Source: Antennarius striatus
Lineage: Eukaryota; Chordata; Actinopteri; Lophiiformes; Antennariidae
NCBI RefSeq assembly: GCF_040054535.1
Contig: NC_090781.1
Span: 8,359,482-8,423,481, forward strand
Direction of reading: 5' to 3'
DNA length: 64,000 nucleotides
Position 1 is the stretch's first letter, and each line of letters starts with the position of its first letter. The notes below the pieces were generated by a model. The model searched no databases, was not told where the DNA came from, and saw only the letters and a program-made list of their open reading frames with translations. The position numbers and the translations under genes were made by a program. Shown here piece by piece: positions 1 to 9,680 of this stretch.

Positions 1-2928
1 TCTGTCCCATTACAACTGACACCTTAATGCCAATTGATTTTTACCAGATTCAAAACCGGAGGAAAGAAAGACTGAAAGTCAGTGGATACTTTAAAAATGC
101 TTAGACTACAGTATAAAGACTATATTATTGCATTTATGCATCAAGTATTTCATATTCTACCATTCAATAACATTTTCCAATAGAAATGTGTTTGACGGTT
201 AATCACAGCTTTAGCTTTGATATGAACATCATGATGAGAAAGTTTATTCATTCCTGTACACAAACCAATATGTTTTCTAAATTGGAATAAAATCATCTGT
301 GGTTGTATTTGCTGAATAGAAGCTTTATTTTCAATAAATAAACATCTTCATTCAGAACAATGCCTTTATTCATGATATCAGATTTTGTCGAGATTTGGCT
401 GTTGGTGGTCAGAAAATGGGCAGACCTGATTTTGAAAATGTTGAATAAGATATTGGAGATGCCTTCTGATTTCTCTCCAAATGCAAATGTGATGAGAATA
501 TGTTCTTGTGTGAGAAAAAGCATAAAACATATTCAATAGTTCTCATGTAAATAGGTTTTTGTGGTGCTACTTATGGTATTCTCTAATGACGAAGCAGTTT
601 CACATTGTATGGTGTAAAGTTGAACATTGCTGTTGTATTATTCAGGACGGAAGCCAATAACACAGTGAATTGCCAGCAGCTAAAGCTCTAAAAACCCAGT
701 AATCACTCAGTGGTTACATCGTGATTTAATATTGTCTAAAAGTGTGACAGAACAGGTCCCAGTAGTCCTGTGGGCTGTACCTACACTACATATTAGATTC
801 ATTCTTCATCCAGTTTCCTCTTCCTTGGATACAATTCAAGTGGTCTGAATGTGCTCACGTATTTAATGTGTTATTCTGTAGGGTAACAATAACAAACGGG
901 CTGCTAATTAATTGGAAATAGTGAGAAAGAATAGAAAGACCAGGAGAAATAGTTAACTACCAGCTATAAGAGAGAAACTGCCTGCGCCCATGTGTACTGT
1001 ACAACAGCTATGCTAGTCTTAACTGAATAAGAGCTTTCTTATTTTTCTATGATGAGGTGAATGTTGCTACGTGATTCTATTTTTCCACGGGTCCCATTTA
1101 CATTCTGATTTAGTTTCTCTTTGAAAAGAAATGCAATACTTATTATCCCCTTGGATAGACATAATGTAGCAAGTCCTACCGCGTTTAAACTGATTGCTAC
1201 CCTATGTCCAGTGTGATGATGTATTGCTGTAATTACTCAGTTGTGTTAGAATGTTAAATGTTGTTTTTCACATGTGTTGTCACGGTAAATCATGTAATAT
1301 TGATGAAACTATATTTTTTCATTTATTATAGGTACGTTCAATTTAAAAAAACTAAATGTTTTTAAGTACATTCCTTGTATTATTTTTTGTGACAATATCT
1401 TTGTGACAGTCTTCATTTTTTGAGGGGGTGGGGGACATAATTAATGTAGTTGGTCACATTTGGAAATAGATGATATTCAGTATGAGTTGATGATTTTTGA
1501 AGAACTAAAAGGCCCAAAGATACTCTTTTTAAGAAGTGACATCATCAGACTTAAAGGTCAGATGTTGCTCAAGGTGCATGGATCACATAACTAGCTCATG
1601 ATGGTGCTTAAAAAATTAAATAGTCTATTTTATCAGTGCATATGATTTAGCATTACTTACTATATCTCTATAGAATGCTATTGACTTATTTTTGTAACCA
1701 AAATGTCTGACAGATGTGCAGCTTTTGCAGACTATGTGATCTTCTGTGTCTGTATTTCATCTTCTGATGTTTTTTGTAACCTTAAAATTTTACATTACAT
1801 TTTGGGGTGTTTTTTTTTTGGTTGTTGTTTGTTTCTAGACTGCAAAAGTTGGGTGAGTTGTCTTCTTTATGATTGACCAAATGCCATTCATTTCCAACTT
1901 GGGAAAAATTAATAAATAATTTGTCTCTCACATTAAGACACTTGGCCTTCATTTTACTGTTCTCTATTTGACCCACACAAGAAGTAATAAATAGCCTGAA
2001 ATGTGATCATATTCATGTATGTACTGTGTATGAAAACAACTGATATTCATCGTCTTTTCGTGGCATGTTTATCTAGAATGAGAGAAAAAAAATGATAAAG
2101 TCAGTGCTTAATTCCTGGCATGGCTCAAGTAGAAGGAATTAATTTTAAAAATATTTCAGGGACATATAAATTATTCTTAAAACAAAAACATGGATAACAT
2201 GTATAATGCAATAAATTGGTGATAAGATGCAGCACCAAGTGCTTACAGAAACAGGCTTCATTTAAAATGTAGCCTGTATTTGTATATGTATTTTTTAATT
2301 TTAACGATGGAGCCTGCTACTGACTTGCACAATTTACATTACATTCCTTAAAAATTAGATTATAGAAACATTAATCCGACAATCAGAGATCTCTAGAAGT
2401 CTTGATATCTCATTGCATCACAACCCCTGCAGAAAAATTCAGTTTGCCCAAAAACGTTTGGCGATAATTCAAATGAGAGAAAAAAAAAAGTGAGTCATCT
2501 TCTGTTTGAGCCAATAACAAATCAACGACCCAATACACAAAGACAATAAGTCTGGTTAGGAGTCATCCCTATTCATATGGGTGACGTTACTCCACCCCCA
2601 CCCTTAAAAGAGCCATTACCTTAAACTGCACCAGGTGTAGTGGTTTCTAGGGATTGGAGCTAAATGCTGTATTGTGTGTGGCTGATTGATGCTCCTCCTC
2701 TGCTCAGAGACACTTTCTCCAGTTTGATCATGATTGTAGTGTCCTGTACAGCATCCACTACATTACTCTGTTTAATTTACAAAGGAAACACACCAGTGTA
2801 TGCATGCTGTCCAGTACAGCGTGGAATGCAGTCACTTGTACACCAGCGTATGGCTCAACACAGGAGGGACAACTGGACTCAGCTGTCCACTTGAAGAACG
2901 CAGGTCACTCCTTGGAGGACAGTCATGT
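1..2928. other. AT-rich intergenic DNA, no gene seen
   Basis: No reading frame in this stretch resembles a known protein. The longest are under 80 codons and have no splice-supported extension. The sequence is AT-rich with short poly-A and poly-T runs. In human the gene next to C19orf47 is PLD3, transcribed divergently, but I see no PLD3 coding exon here. Confidence 0.6.
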
Positions 2929-3190
2929 TCAGAGATTCAATTCGATTCAAAAAACTTTATTTGTCCCCAAGGGAAAAATGAGGGCACACAAAACAACAGT
3001 ATTGACAGGTGTGAAAGACAGGATTGGTGCACAAAAAGGAAATGCAGAGTGCAAAGAGTAAAAACCAGACTCAATACACAGAAAACCAACGCTAACACTA
3101 CAATACACAAACAGATATGTACAATATAAACAGGTATGACAAATATAAAATGATTATATAAAAAAGATGGTTTGAGAGTAGGTAGAGGGG
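2929..3190 (-). mobile_element. Rex1-like LINE/SINE 3' fragment
   Basis: Read on the minus strand, this stretch ends in a 'ccc ttgggg acaaataaag' type block followed by GAATCGAATTGAA-like repeats. That is the tail style of teleost Rex1/CR1-type retroposons. The + strand shows it as 'ttcaattcgattc' then 'aaactttatttgtcccc' near 2937-2971. No coding capacity remains. Family assignment is by pattern only; boundaries are approximate. Confidence 0.4.
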
Positions 3191-3252
3191 CCATTTATGT
3201 CAAACTGAACACAGGAGGAGGATTAGGACACCATCTCTCAGCCACTTGATGC

Positions 3253-3318
3253 ATGTTGACACACACATGTTGACACACACACACATGTTGACACACACAC
3301 ATGTTGACACACACCACA
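3253..3318. repeat. Minisatellite of ATGTTGACACACAC units
   Basis: About four units of 14-18 bp, each an ATGTTGAC core followed by a variable (AC)n spacer, lie in tandem. The array ends roughly 315 bp upstream of the c19orf47 start codon. Length variation between units comes from the AC spacer. Confidence 0.8.
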
Positions 3319-3389
3319 CCACAACATCCCTTCACACCTGGGTGTGGCCCACCCTGATGGCTCACACGGGGGAGGAGGGGGTCGGGACA

Positions 3390-3633
3390 AAGGCCCCCTT
3401 CTGACCGGTAACGAGTCTCATTGTCCAGTGGTTTCGGTACCGGGACTCTACTGGACTACACCAGTCAGTCCGACCTGAAGCCGCTCTTCTCGTTCGCCCT
3501 CTCCCTGGACTACAAATCCCACACGGACCATCACCGGTTACCCATCAGCTGTTGCTCCTGGAGGAAGTTGCGTCACCGGAGCCGCGCGAGCTCTCCGGAT
3601 ATAGATTAGCGTCACCGCACATTCGTTGTAGAC
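3390..3633 (+). promoter_or_regulatory. c19orf47 promoter and 5' UTR region
   Basis: This is a locally GC- and CpG-rich segment directly upstream of the c19orf47 start codon, contrasting with AT-rich flanks. No TATA box is placed convincingly, as expected for a housekeeping-type CpG promoter. It contains a ZNF143-type motif. The transcription start cannot be fixed from sequence alone. Confidence 0.5.
3509..3521 (+). promoter_or_regulatory. ZNF143/Staf-type motif (ACTACAAATCCCA)
   Basis: ACTACAAATCCCA matches the conserved promoter consensus ACTAYRNNNCCCR, recognised by ZNF143/Staf family factors at many CpG promoters. It sits 113 bp upstream of the c19orf47 ATG. Binding is inferred from the match, not shown. 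Confidence 0.5.
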
Positions 3634-3652
3634 ATGGCGTCCGTGACAACAG
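3634..3652 (+). CDS. c19orf47: c19orf47 coding exon 1
   Basis: Encodes MASVTT plus one base. The start context is GACATGG. Donor ACAACAG|GTAAAG; phase 1. Confidence 0.88.
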
Positions 3653-6600
3653 GTAAAGGCACAAAGGCCCGGCGAGCCAGCGGTTTTATTTAACCACCGT
3701 GGAGGTGTTTGGCGTTCGGTTTTATTTTAGCCTCCGTCTGCTGTGTGGTTTCTGCGGCGCCTCACCGGGTTTTCCTCCGGTTGCTGTTCGGTGCCGGTAC
3801 AGCCTGCTAGCTCTCTGCTAGCAGCGCCAGCGGGAATGCTAACGCAGGATGCTAACTCACCGGTTTTCATATTTTCCCTTCATAAAATTTTTATAACGAT
3901 TCATTCAACATTTGTAGAGCAGATATCAAAAGAGCACCCGGCGTGGAGTTTTGGCTGTGTGTTTAAATCGGCTAGCACGGCTAGGCAGTCATTGTGTGTG
4001 TGTTAGATGAGCTGAACGGTACTGACAGCCGGCACTGCCATCAGTGGAAGCTGTTCAAAGTTCTTTATTCAGGTGGTTGTCGGTCGTGGTTTGTCGCTGT
4101 GTTTTGGTCAGACATGTGTGAACTTTATTCTCTGCGTGAGTCGTCTTCTATCAATCTGGTCTGGAAGCTTTCGACGGCTCCAGTCTGAAGACCTTAATTA
4201 TTTGTGTTATAAATAACCTGCAGCTGGCCGGGGTCAGCATGCTGCCTGTCCTCCTCTGTATGCCAGGCCGAGCCTCCATTGTGCGGACTTAGATCAGTCG
4301 TGGACCGTGATTTTTGGGTAATTCGATGTTCGTTTGAAAACGAGTGTTGTTTTCTCGCAAACTAAAGTCACTAGAAAACAGATTGTTTGTTTCTCACATG
4401 ATTCTGTTAAATATCTCCAAACTACCTAGTGTAAATACATGTAAGGTTTGGATCTGGATTTCTGATCAGGTTGAAAGTTATTTGAACATCTACTACATTT
4501 TCAATTTGTATTTTTTTATCATATATATGCTACATATATAGTATTTTCACAAACATGGTTAATCAGAACAGTTGTACTGTAGGTCAGTACGTACTTGACT
4601 CAACATTTTCTTTTTTTCCCCAGCCACCTCAGAATGGATTCAATTTTTTAAAGATGCTGGAATCCCAGCAGGCCTTGCGGTCACTTATGCCGTCTCCTTT
4701 GTGGACAACAGGTAATATCATGCTACACTGAAACACACTGTTGTGGATTGGAATGTTTTATTTTGTTTGAACTACCACCTAAGACGGGAGTTAATCTGAA
4801 AAACAATTACCTCTACTTTGCTTAAGTTCCAAATTATAATAATGACTTGAACAGAGCGTGTTATTTTGATAAGGGGATTTGTTCGACTCCATAGGAGTCG
4901 TTAACATTCATATGAGAGACATTGTCTCACCCTGATGTGAGCCGTCAGCTGCAGTCAGGTGTTTTTTTTTTAACGTTCTTTATATTATGCGTTTTTAAGT
5001 AGGAAAATCAGTGCTCTCCAGCTTGCTTGGTATACATATAGATCACAAAACTTTAATGTGATGTAATGTTTGTATATTATCTAAGCAGGAGTGCATGAAA
5101 TAATTTCTGGTTTTTATATCACTGCAGAATTCACAAGAACATGCTAATGGACCTTAGTAAAGACATCATGATGGACCTTGGCATCACAGTCATTGGTGAC
5201 ATCATTGCCATTCTCAAACATGCCAAGCAGGTCTACAGACAGGTGAGATCAAAGGTTCATATTGTGAAGAAAGTTATTTCTACCTGGGTTGGCTTTGGTG
5301 CCTTCATAAACTTTTACTTAACCTCTATAATATGTTACCTCTACAGGACATGTGTAAAATGGCTACAGAGGCCATCTCCTCAGGACAGACCAGTGTTAAA
5401 GCTGAGCTTAGAAGAACAGCCAATACCCGTAAGTACCTACATTTTGCTTTTCTAGCTCTTGTTTTTAGTCTTTTCTTTTGGTGCACATTTTCAAATCTAT
5501 CTTGCCAGAGTTCCTGCTGAAAACAAGCTAAATCACTATTGCCTGGTCCTTTCCCTGTTTTGCTTTTGCTCAGCTGCTACTCGTATGATTGCCAACGCCT
5601 TGAGCCATGACTCCCCACCAGCCACTCCTGTGCGTCGCCCTGACAACCGCCTGTCTGTCACTGTGTCCAACACACAAGCAAACAAGATGAGCAAAGCAGG
5701 TAGCTGTTGTAAAGAATTATTTTCCCCTCCGAAGTCCCATTTTTCCTTTCCTTCTGTAGCCTCCCCTTGAGTTCTGTTTTCTTTCATATCCCTGCCTCAC
5801 CCTCATGCCCCTACCCCTTTTTTGTCAGTTGTATGTCAGCCGGCTGATGAAGGAACTGGTACGCCAGTAGTGAAGCGGCGACGTGTGACAGCAGAGATGG
5901 AAGGCAAGTACATCGTCAACATGCCCAAAGGCACCACGCCTCGTACACGCCGCATCCTGGCCCAGCAGGCCAAAAAAGGTAGACCTGGCCCAGTGGCCTC
6001 GCCAACAAACCTCTCCAATAATGCTGATGCACATCACTGCTAACCCAAACTAAAAGATTACATCAACTCAACCTGAATGACTCTGTGTCACATTCTCTGT
6101 GAGCTTTGATTTCACTTAACCCTCTGAACCCTTTTACTCACACCCCTCAAACCCACTGTGCTAACCTGTGTTCTTCTGTCTCTCACCACCTAGATGTTAC
6201 TTTTTTTAATCTGAATTCTCCGGATGTACATAGCTCAGTTATTCTGCCAGTGTTATAAAACCTAATTTTTTTCTTCTGGTGATATAAAAGTCACCATCAA
6301 ACTATCAAATCTGGATAGTTGTAAAAGAAAAGCCAGAGCATTAAATATGATCATGTCTATCATTTTGATTGAAATACTTTAAAGCTGTGAGGCGTTTGCT
6401 TTTGCATGATGATTTTGATTTCTTCTCTAGCTGTTTGTAAGTTACTCTACAGATATTAAAATCCACACCAACAATGAACTCACCTTTGTAACAGTCTCTC
6501 ATGTTACTTAAAGGTTTAAAACGCACATCTGTGTTTGAAAGACTTGGTGCCGAATCGAGAGCAGACACAACAACCAACATCAAGGTGAGACACACTGAAC

Positions 6601-7218
6601 TTTATTTCTTAAATCTTGTTGGACTGTATTGGATGCAGACAGGAAGATAAGTTCCGCGCTCATAATGTGTATGTTTGGCAGCCCACTGGTGTGTTCAGCC
6701 GTCTGGACAGAGAGGTGCAAGAAGAACAGAAGGCAATGCCTGCAAAAGTCTCTGCAAGCATGGCTGAAGACCACGAGGATGACAGCGACACAGACGGCTC
6801 TGTCCTCCAGTACGCTGGTGTACTCAAGAAGTCGTCTCCCTCCCAGAGAAAAGAACCAGCAGTTAAATCAGCCCCAATCACCCTACGGCGCCTGGGAGGA
6901 AAATTCAAACTACCTCCATCTGAGACTCCCTCGTCCTCTTCGACTAACGGCCTCCTCCCTGCCAAGATTAGCGTGCTTCAGAGACTGGGCAAGGTCCCCG
7001 CCACACACCTGACCACGGCGTCGGCGCCAAAGCCGGCCGACACGCAGGACAACAGGGTGACGACCAGCACCAGGCCCAGAGCTCTGAAGAGACGAACCAT
7101 AGCCAGTCCCAAGGTCAGCAGCAGCACAGGCGCCGTAGGTGGAGGAGAGAGTTTAGGTGCACAGATGGATGTCAGGGCTGTTAGTGTTTTTAAAAGACTG
7201 GGCAGCAAAAGAACCTAA
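3634..7218 (+). CDS. c19orf47: C19orf47 homologue, SAM-like domain protein, 395 aa, 8 coding exons
   Basis: Coding exons: 3634-3652, 4624-4711, 5128-5242, 5347-5428, 5574-5699, 5829-5978, 6514-6584, 6682-7218. The sum is 1188 nt, open throughout, giving 395 aa against about 422 aa in human. All introns are GT-AG. The N-terminus (MASVTTATSEWIQFF, then VGDIIAILKHAK-like text reading IGDIIAILKHAKQVYRQ) is the SAM-like helical domain of this family, residues about 8-75. A basic segment KRRRVTAEMEGKY, near residue 155, resembles a nuclear localisation signal and is followed by NMPKGTTPRTRR. The C-terminal half repeats a short [SG]V[FL]xRL[GD] motif. The start ATG has purine at -3 and G at +4. Function is poorly known; the human protein is usually described as nuclear. 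Recognition is by similarity to C19orf47 and is strong. Confidence 0.93.
4624..4711 (+). CDS. c19orf47: c19orf47 coding exon 2
   Basis: The acceptor follows a strong pyrimidine tract (tttttttccccag). Encodes ATSEWIQFFKDAGIPAG and on to FVDN, the first helices of the SAM-like domain. Donor AACAG|GTAATA; phase 2. Confidence 0.93.
5128..5242 (+). CDS. c19orf47: c19orf47 coding exon 3
   Basis: Acceptor atcactgcag. Encodes the second half of the SAM-like domain (MMDLGITVIGDIIAILKHAK). Donor AGACAG|GTGAGA; phase 0. Confidence 0.93.
5347..5428 (+). CDS. c19orf47: c19orf47 coding exon 4
   Basis: Acceptor ttacctctacag. Starts DMCKMATEAISSGQTS, as in vertebrate homologues. Donor ACCC|GTAAGT; phase 1. 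Confidence 0.9.
5574..5699 (+). CDS. c19orf47: c19orf47 coding exon 5
   Basis: Acceptor gcttttgctcag. Encodes the RMIANALSHDSPPATP block and SVTVSNTQANKMSKA. Donor GCAG|GTAGCT; phase 1. Confidence 0.9.
5829..5978 (+). CDS. c19orf47: c19orf47 coding exon 6
   Basis: Acceptor ttttttgtcag. A second AG ten bases downstream would cause an immediate stop, which fixes the boundary. Encodes the basic KRRRVTAEMEGKY and NMPKGTTPRTRR segment. Donor AAAAAAG|GTAGAC; phase 1. Confidence 0.9.
6514..6584 (+). CDS. c19orf47: c19orf47 coding exon 7
   Basis: The acceptor is weak (atgttacttaaag), but the exon is fixed by homology: it encodes LKRTSVFERLGAESRADTTT. Donor ATCAAG|GTGAGA; phase 0. Confidence 0.85.
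6682..7218 (+). CDS. c19orf47: c19orf47 last coding exon
   Basis: Acceptor gtatgtttggcag. Encodes PTGVFSRLD, then an acidic stretch (EDHEDDSDTDGS), SVLQYAGVLKK, and a low-complexity Ser/Thr/Pro tail ending SVFKRLGSKRT, stop TAA at 7216-7218. Confidence 0.92.
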   Translation, partial: PTGVFSRLDREVQEEQKAMPAKVSASMAEDHEDDSDTDGSVLQYAGVLKKSSPSQRKEPAVKSAPITLRRLGGKFKLPPSETPSSSSTNGLLPAKISVLQRLGKVPATHLTTASAPKPADTQDNRVTTSTRPRALKRRTIASPKVSSSTGAVGGGESLGAQMDVRAVSVFKRLGSKRT

Positions 7219-8791
7219 TGGATCCTGAAACCCCTAAAATTATTCACTCTTTTCGTAAGAAGGGTTAAATTATCCGTTTGTATCTTTTTGCATTTTATCC
7301 AGGACTGCGGATTGGATTGAATTTGTGCTGAGACTGAGTGATGGATGACTTGTCAGGGTTTTACTTATAGAATACCTGATGTTACTTGGTGACACTTTAT
7401 CACTGGAAGATCATCTATCAGTGTCCAAGCTTTTAATTCTCCGTGTAACGTGTTGCTCAGACAGGAAGCTTTTTGTCGTGTCTGTCATATCTGCCCTTTA
7501 TCGTTTTGATGAAATACATATTTATGAACTAGATTTATGAGCATGAGCATGACATCAACCTCGCCGCCATTATGGTGGTTTTTATTTTCCCCGGTTACAC
7601 AACATTTAAAGATGCTGCTTTAAAAAAAAATTTATCTTTCCGAGTCATCCTCAGTAAATACAGTAAGGTACTGTAGTGGAAAGTTTTTCTCTGAGATGGA
7701 CTTTGTGGTTGTTTTTTTAACACCTGTAATGTAATTACAATTCTAATGTACTGTTGAATCTCATGTCAGAGTTTTTTGGGTTTTTTTGACTTTTCAAATT
7801 TTGAAACGGCAGTCCAGCGTCAAACTAACAAACTATTTTTATGATTACATTTTTTATATTTCTTGTTATTTCACCACCTTGAATTACCTCCTCAGCCACA
7901 TCGGAAAGTGCCATTGAAATTCTTGCTTTTTTGTTTCAGTGTGCAGAAAAAGTAAATTCAAATGGAAAAGCACCGCGCCTCCTTTTCTGCACTTTGCGGA
8001 GTAGAATTTCACACCTCAAGACATTAATGTCAGATTTTCTAACATAGTACTGCTCACTTTCTACAGCCACCTACTTGAAGGTCTGATCTGTAGAATATTA
8101 CAAAATGCAATGTATAGATTTGTTAGACTTGATCTCAAACAACGTAGAACCAGTTCTGCATATTTTTCTATGTGGACATCCTTGTCTGTGTATCCTCATA
8201 TAGAAACTCAGAGAAGCTGTTGGACCTGATGGATCAAACCAAGACTGTTTCACATCTTCACTTGGAATTTAATTGTAAGCAGAGGCGATTGAGTAATCAG
8301 AAACTTACATTTAAAATATAAATTTTACATAAAGAAAAGGGATTGTCCAGCGTTTAAATCAAGCGTGGAAACTGGCTATAGGGCAGCCACAAACAGCTTT
8401 TTTTAAGGTCCCACTACAGCATCTCAGTGGGGTTCAGGTCCACTGAGGCGCTGTGTTGGGAATAGGCCCCTCCAAAATTTTAGTATTTTATCAATCCTGA
8501 TCAACTTTTGCTTCTCTCACAGCAGTGTAATGCTGGTTGAACTGTCAGTGTTAATGGAGCTTCATCAGATTGTGCTTTGGCACCCAGATCTAGATTTTTA
8601 TGGCCTTTGAAACATTTATGTCGCCCTCCTCAGAACAAGTACATGTGCGATGGAACTGAGTAACATTCAGATGCATTACTGCCATAAATACAGGTAGATT
8701 TACACTCCTGGGAAAAAGACATGAGAACCTGTTTGTGTCATGTTTTGTGCAATTGCTCATTGTTTTATTGAGTAGAATATGTGACAATAAA
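7219..8791 (+). other. c19orf47: Probable c19orf47 3' UTR, end tentative
   Basis: No further ORF follows the stop. The first AATAAA on this strand that I see is at 8786-8791, followed by a GT/T-rich stretch, so the 3' UTR may be about 1.57 kb. The last few hundred bases could instead be repeat-derived. No transcript evidence was available. Confidence 0.35.
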
Positions 8792-8916
8792 ATACAAGAA
8801 TCTGATGTTTCTTGTAAGTTTTTTTAAATTATTTTCAAACAGTATTTTGGGCAAATCAAAAAAGTGAAATATGATTGTCTTATTTAATTTTTCTTTCGAT
8901 ATTTTCAGTCTTGCCT

Positions 8917-9049
8917 TGTGAGCTGGCAACTTGTCCAGGGTGTACCCCGACTCACCTCTAGTCAGCTGGGCTGATTAGGCCCCAGCATAAACATATAACC
9001 CAGATTAAGATAAACAGTTAAAGATGAATGTTCAATACGATGAATGAAT
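8917..9049 (+). mobile_element. L2-tail SINE/LINE fragment
   Basis: The text gtccagggtgtaccccgact, followed by agtcagctggg, matches the conserved 3' part of the widespread teleost L2-tailed retroposons. A related copy lies at 49116-49270. The end carries GATGAATGAATG-type repeats. Strongly diverged and non-coding. Confidence 0.55.
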
Positions 9050-9660
9050 GATATTCTCAGTGATGATGAACTTCTCTGAAGATCAATGGAGTTTTATTTA
9101 AAACTTAAGTTTCATGTTTGACCTACATGCATGCAGAAAACTGGTTCAAGAGGAAACAGCTGCTATGTATTGAGATAATGTTAATACTTATGAATAAGAT
9201 CAAACTAGTTGACAATGCTGAAGCATCTGAATGTTTATTGAATAAAAGTACAATTAGTAAAATAATCATCAAATTATGTGAATCCAAAATCTAGGAGCAG
9301 TTTGATCAAGTTAATATAAGTTATGACAAGACTACATCATTCAGGTGCAGTAACATAATGGAGATTTTTTTTTAAAATGTGGCTAATCTATTAAATAATT
9401 CAGACCAAGACAATTTCCCCACCAATATTTAATAAGTGTAAAGAGCTTCAAACAGCGAAACTAAGAGACCAAAAACAGCTCCGGCTTTGTGTCACTTAGA
9501 ACTTCTAAATTGATGGTTACACTTTATCTCTACAGCATGCAGATGCCAGTAGCTGCTGTAAACTGATATACAGAGTGAACAGCTGTGTTGACTGTAGATA
9601 CACAATGATTATCATTATTCATGACAACAATGAGAGAATGGTGTTGGAGTTTTTAGTCAG
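9050..9660. other. Intergenic DNA, no gene seen
   Basis: AT-rich sequence immediately before the LINE insertion. No coding exon or structured RNA recognised. Confidence 0.5.
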
Positions 9661-9680
9661 ATTTGAGTTTCCTCACAGCT
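9661..9680. repeat. Target-site duplication, LINE 3' side
   Basis: The 20 bases atttgagtttcctcacagct are repeated exactly at 12830-12849, on the other side of the LINE. Confidence 0.93.
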
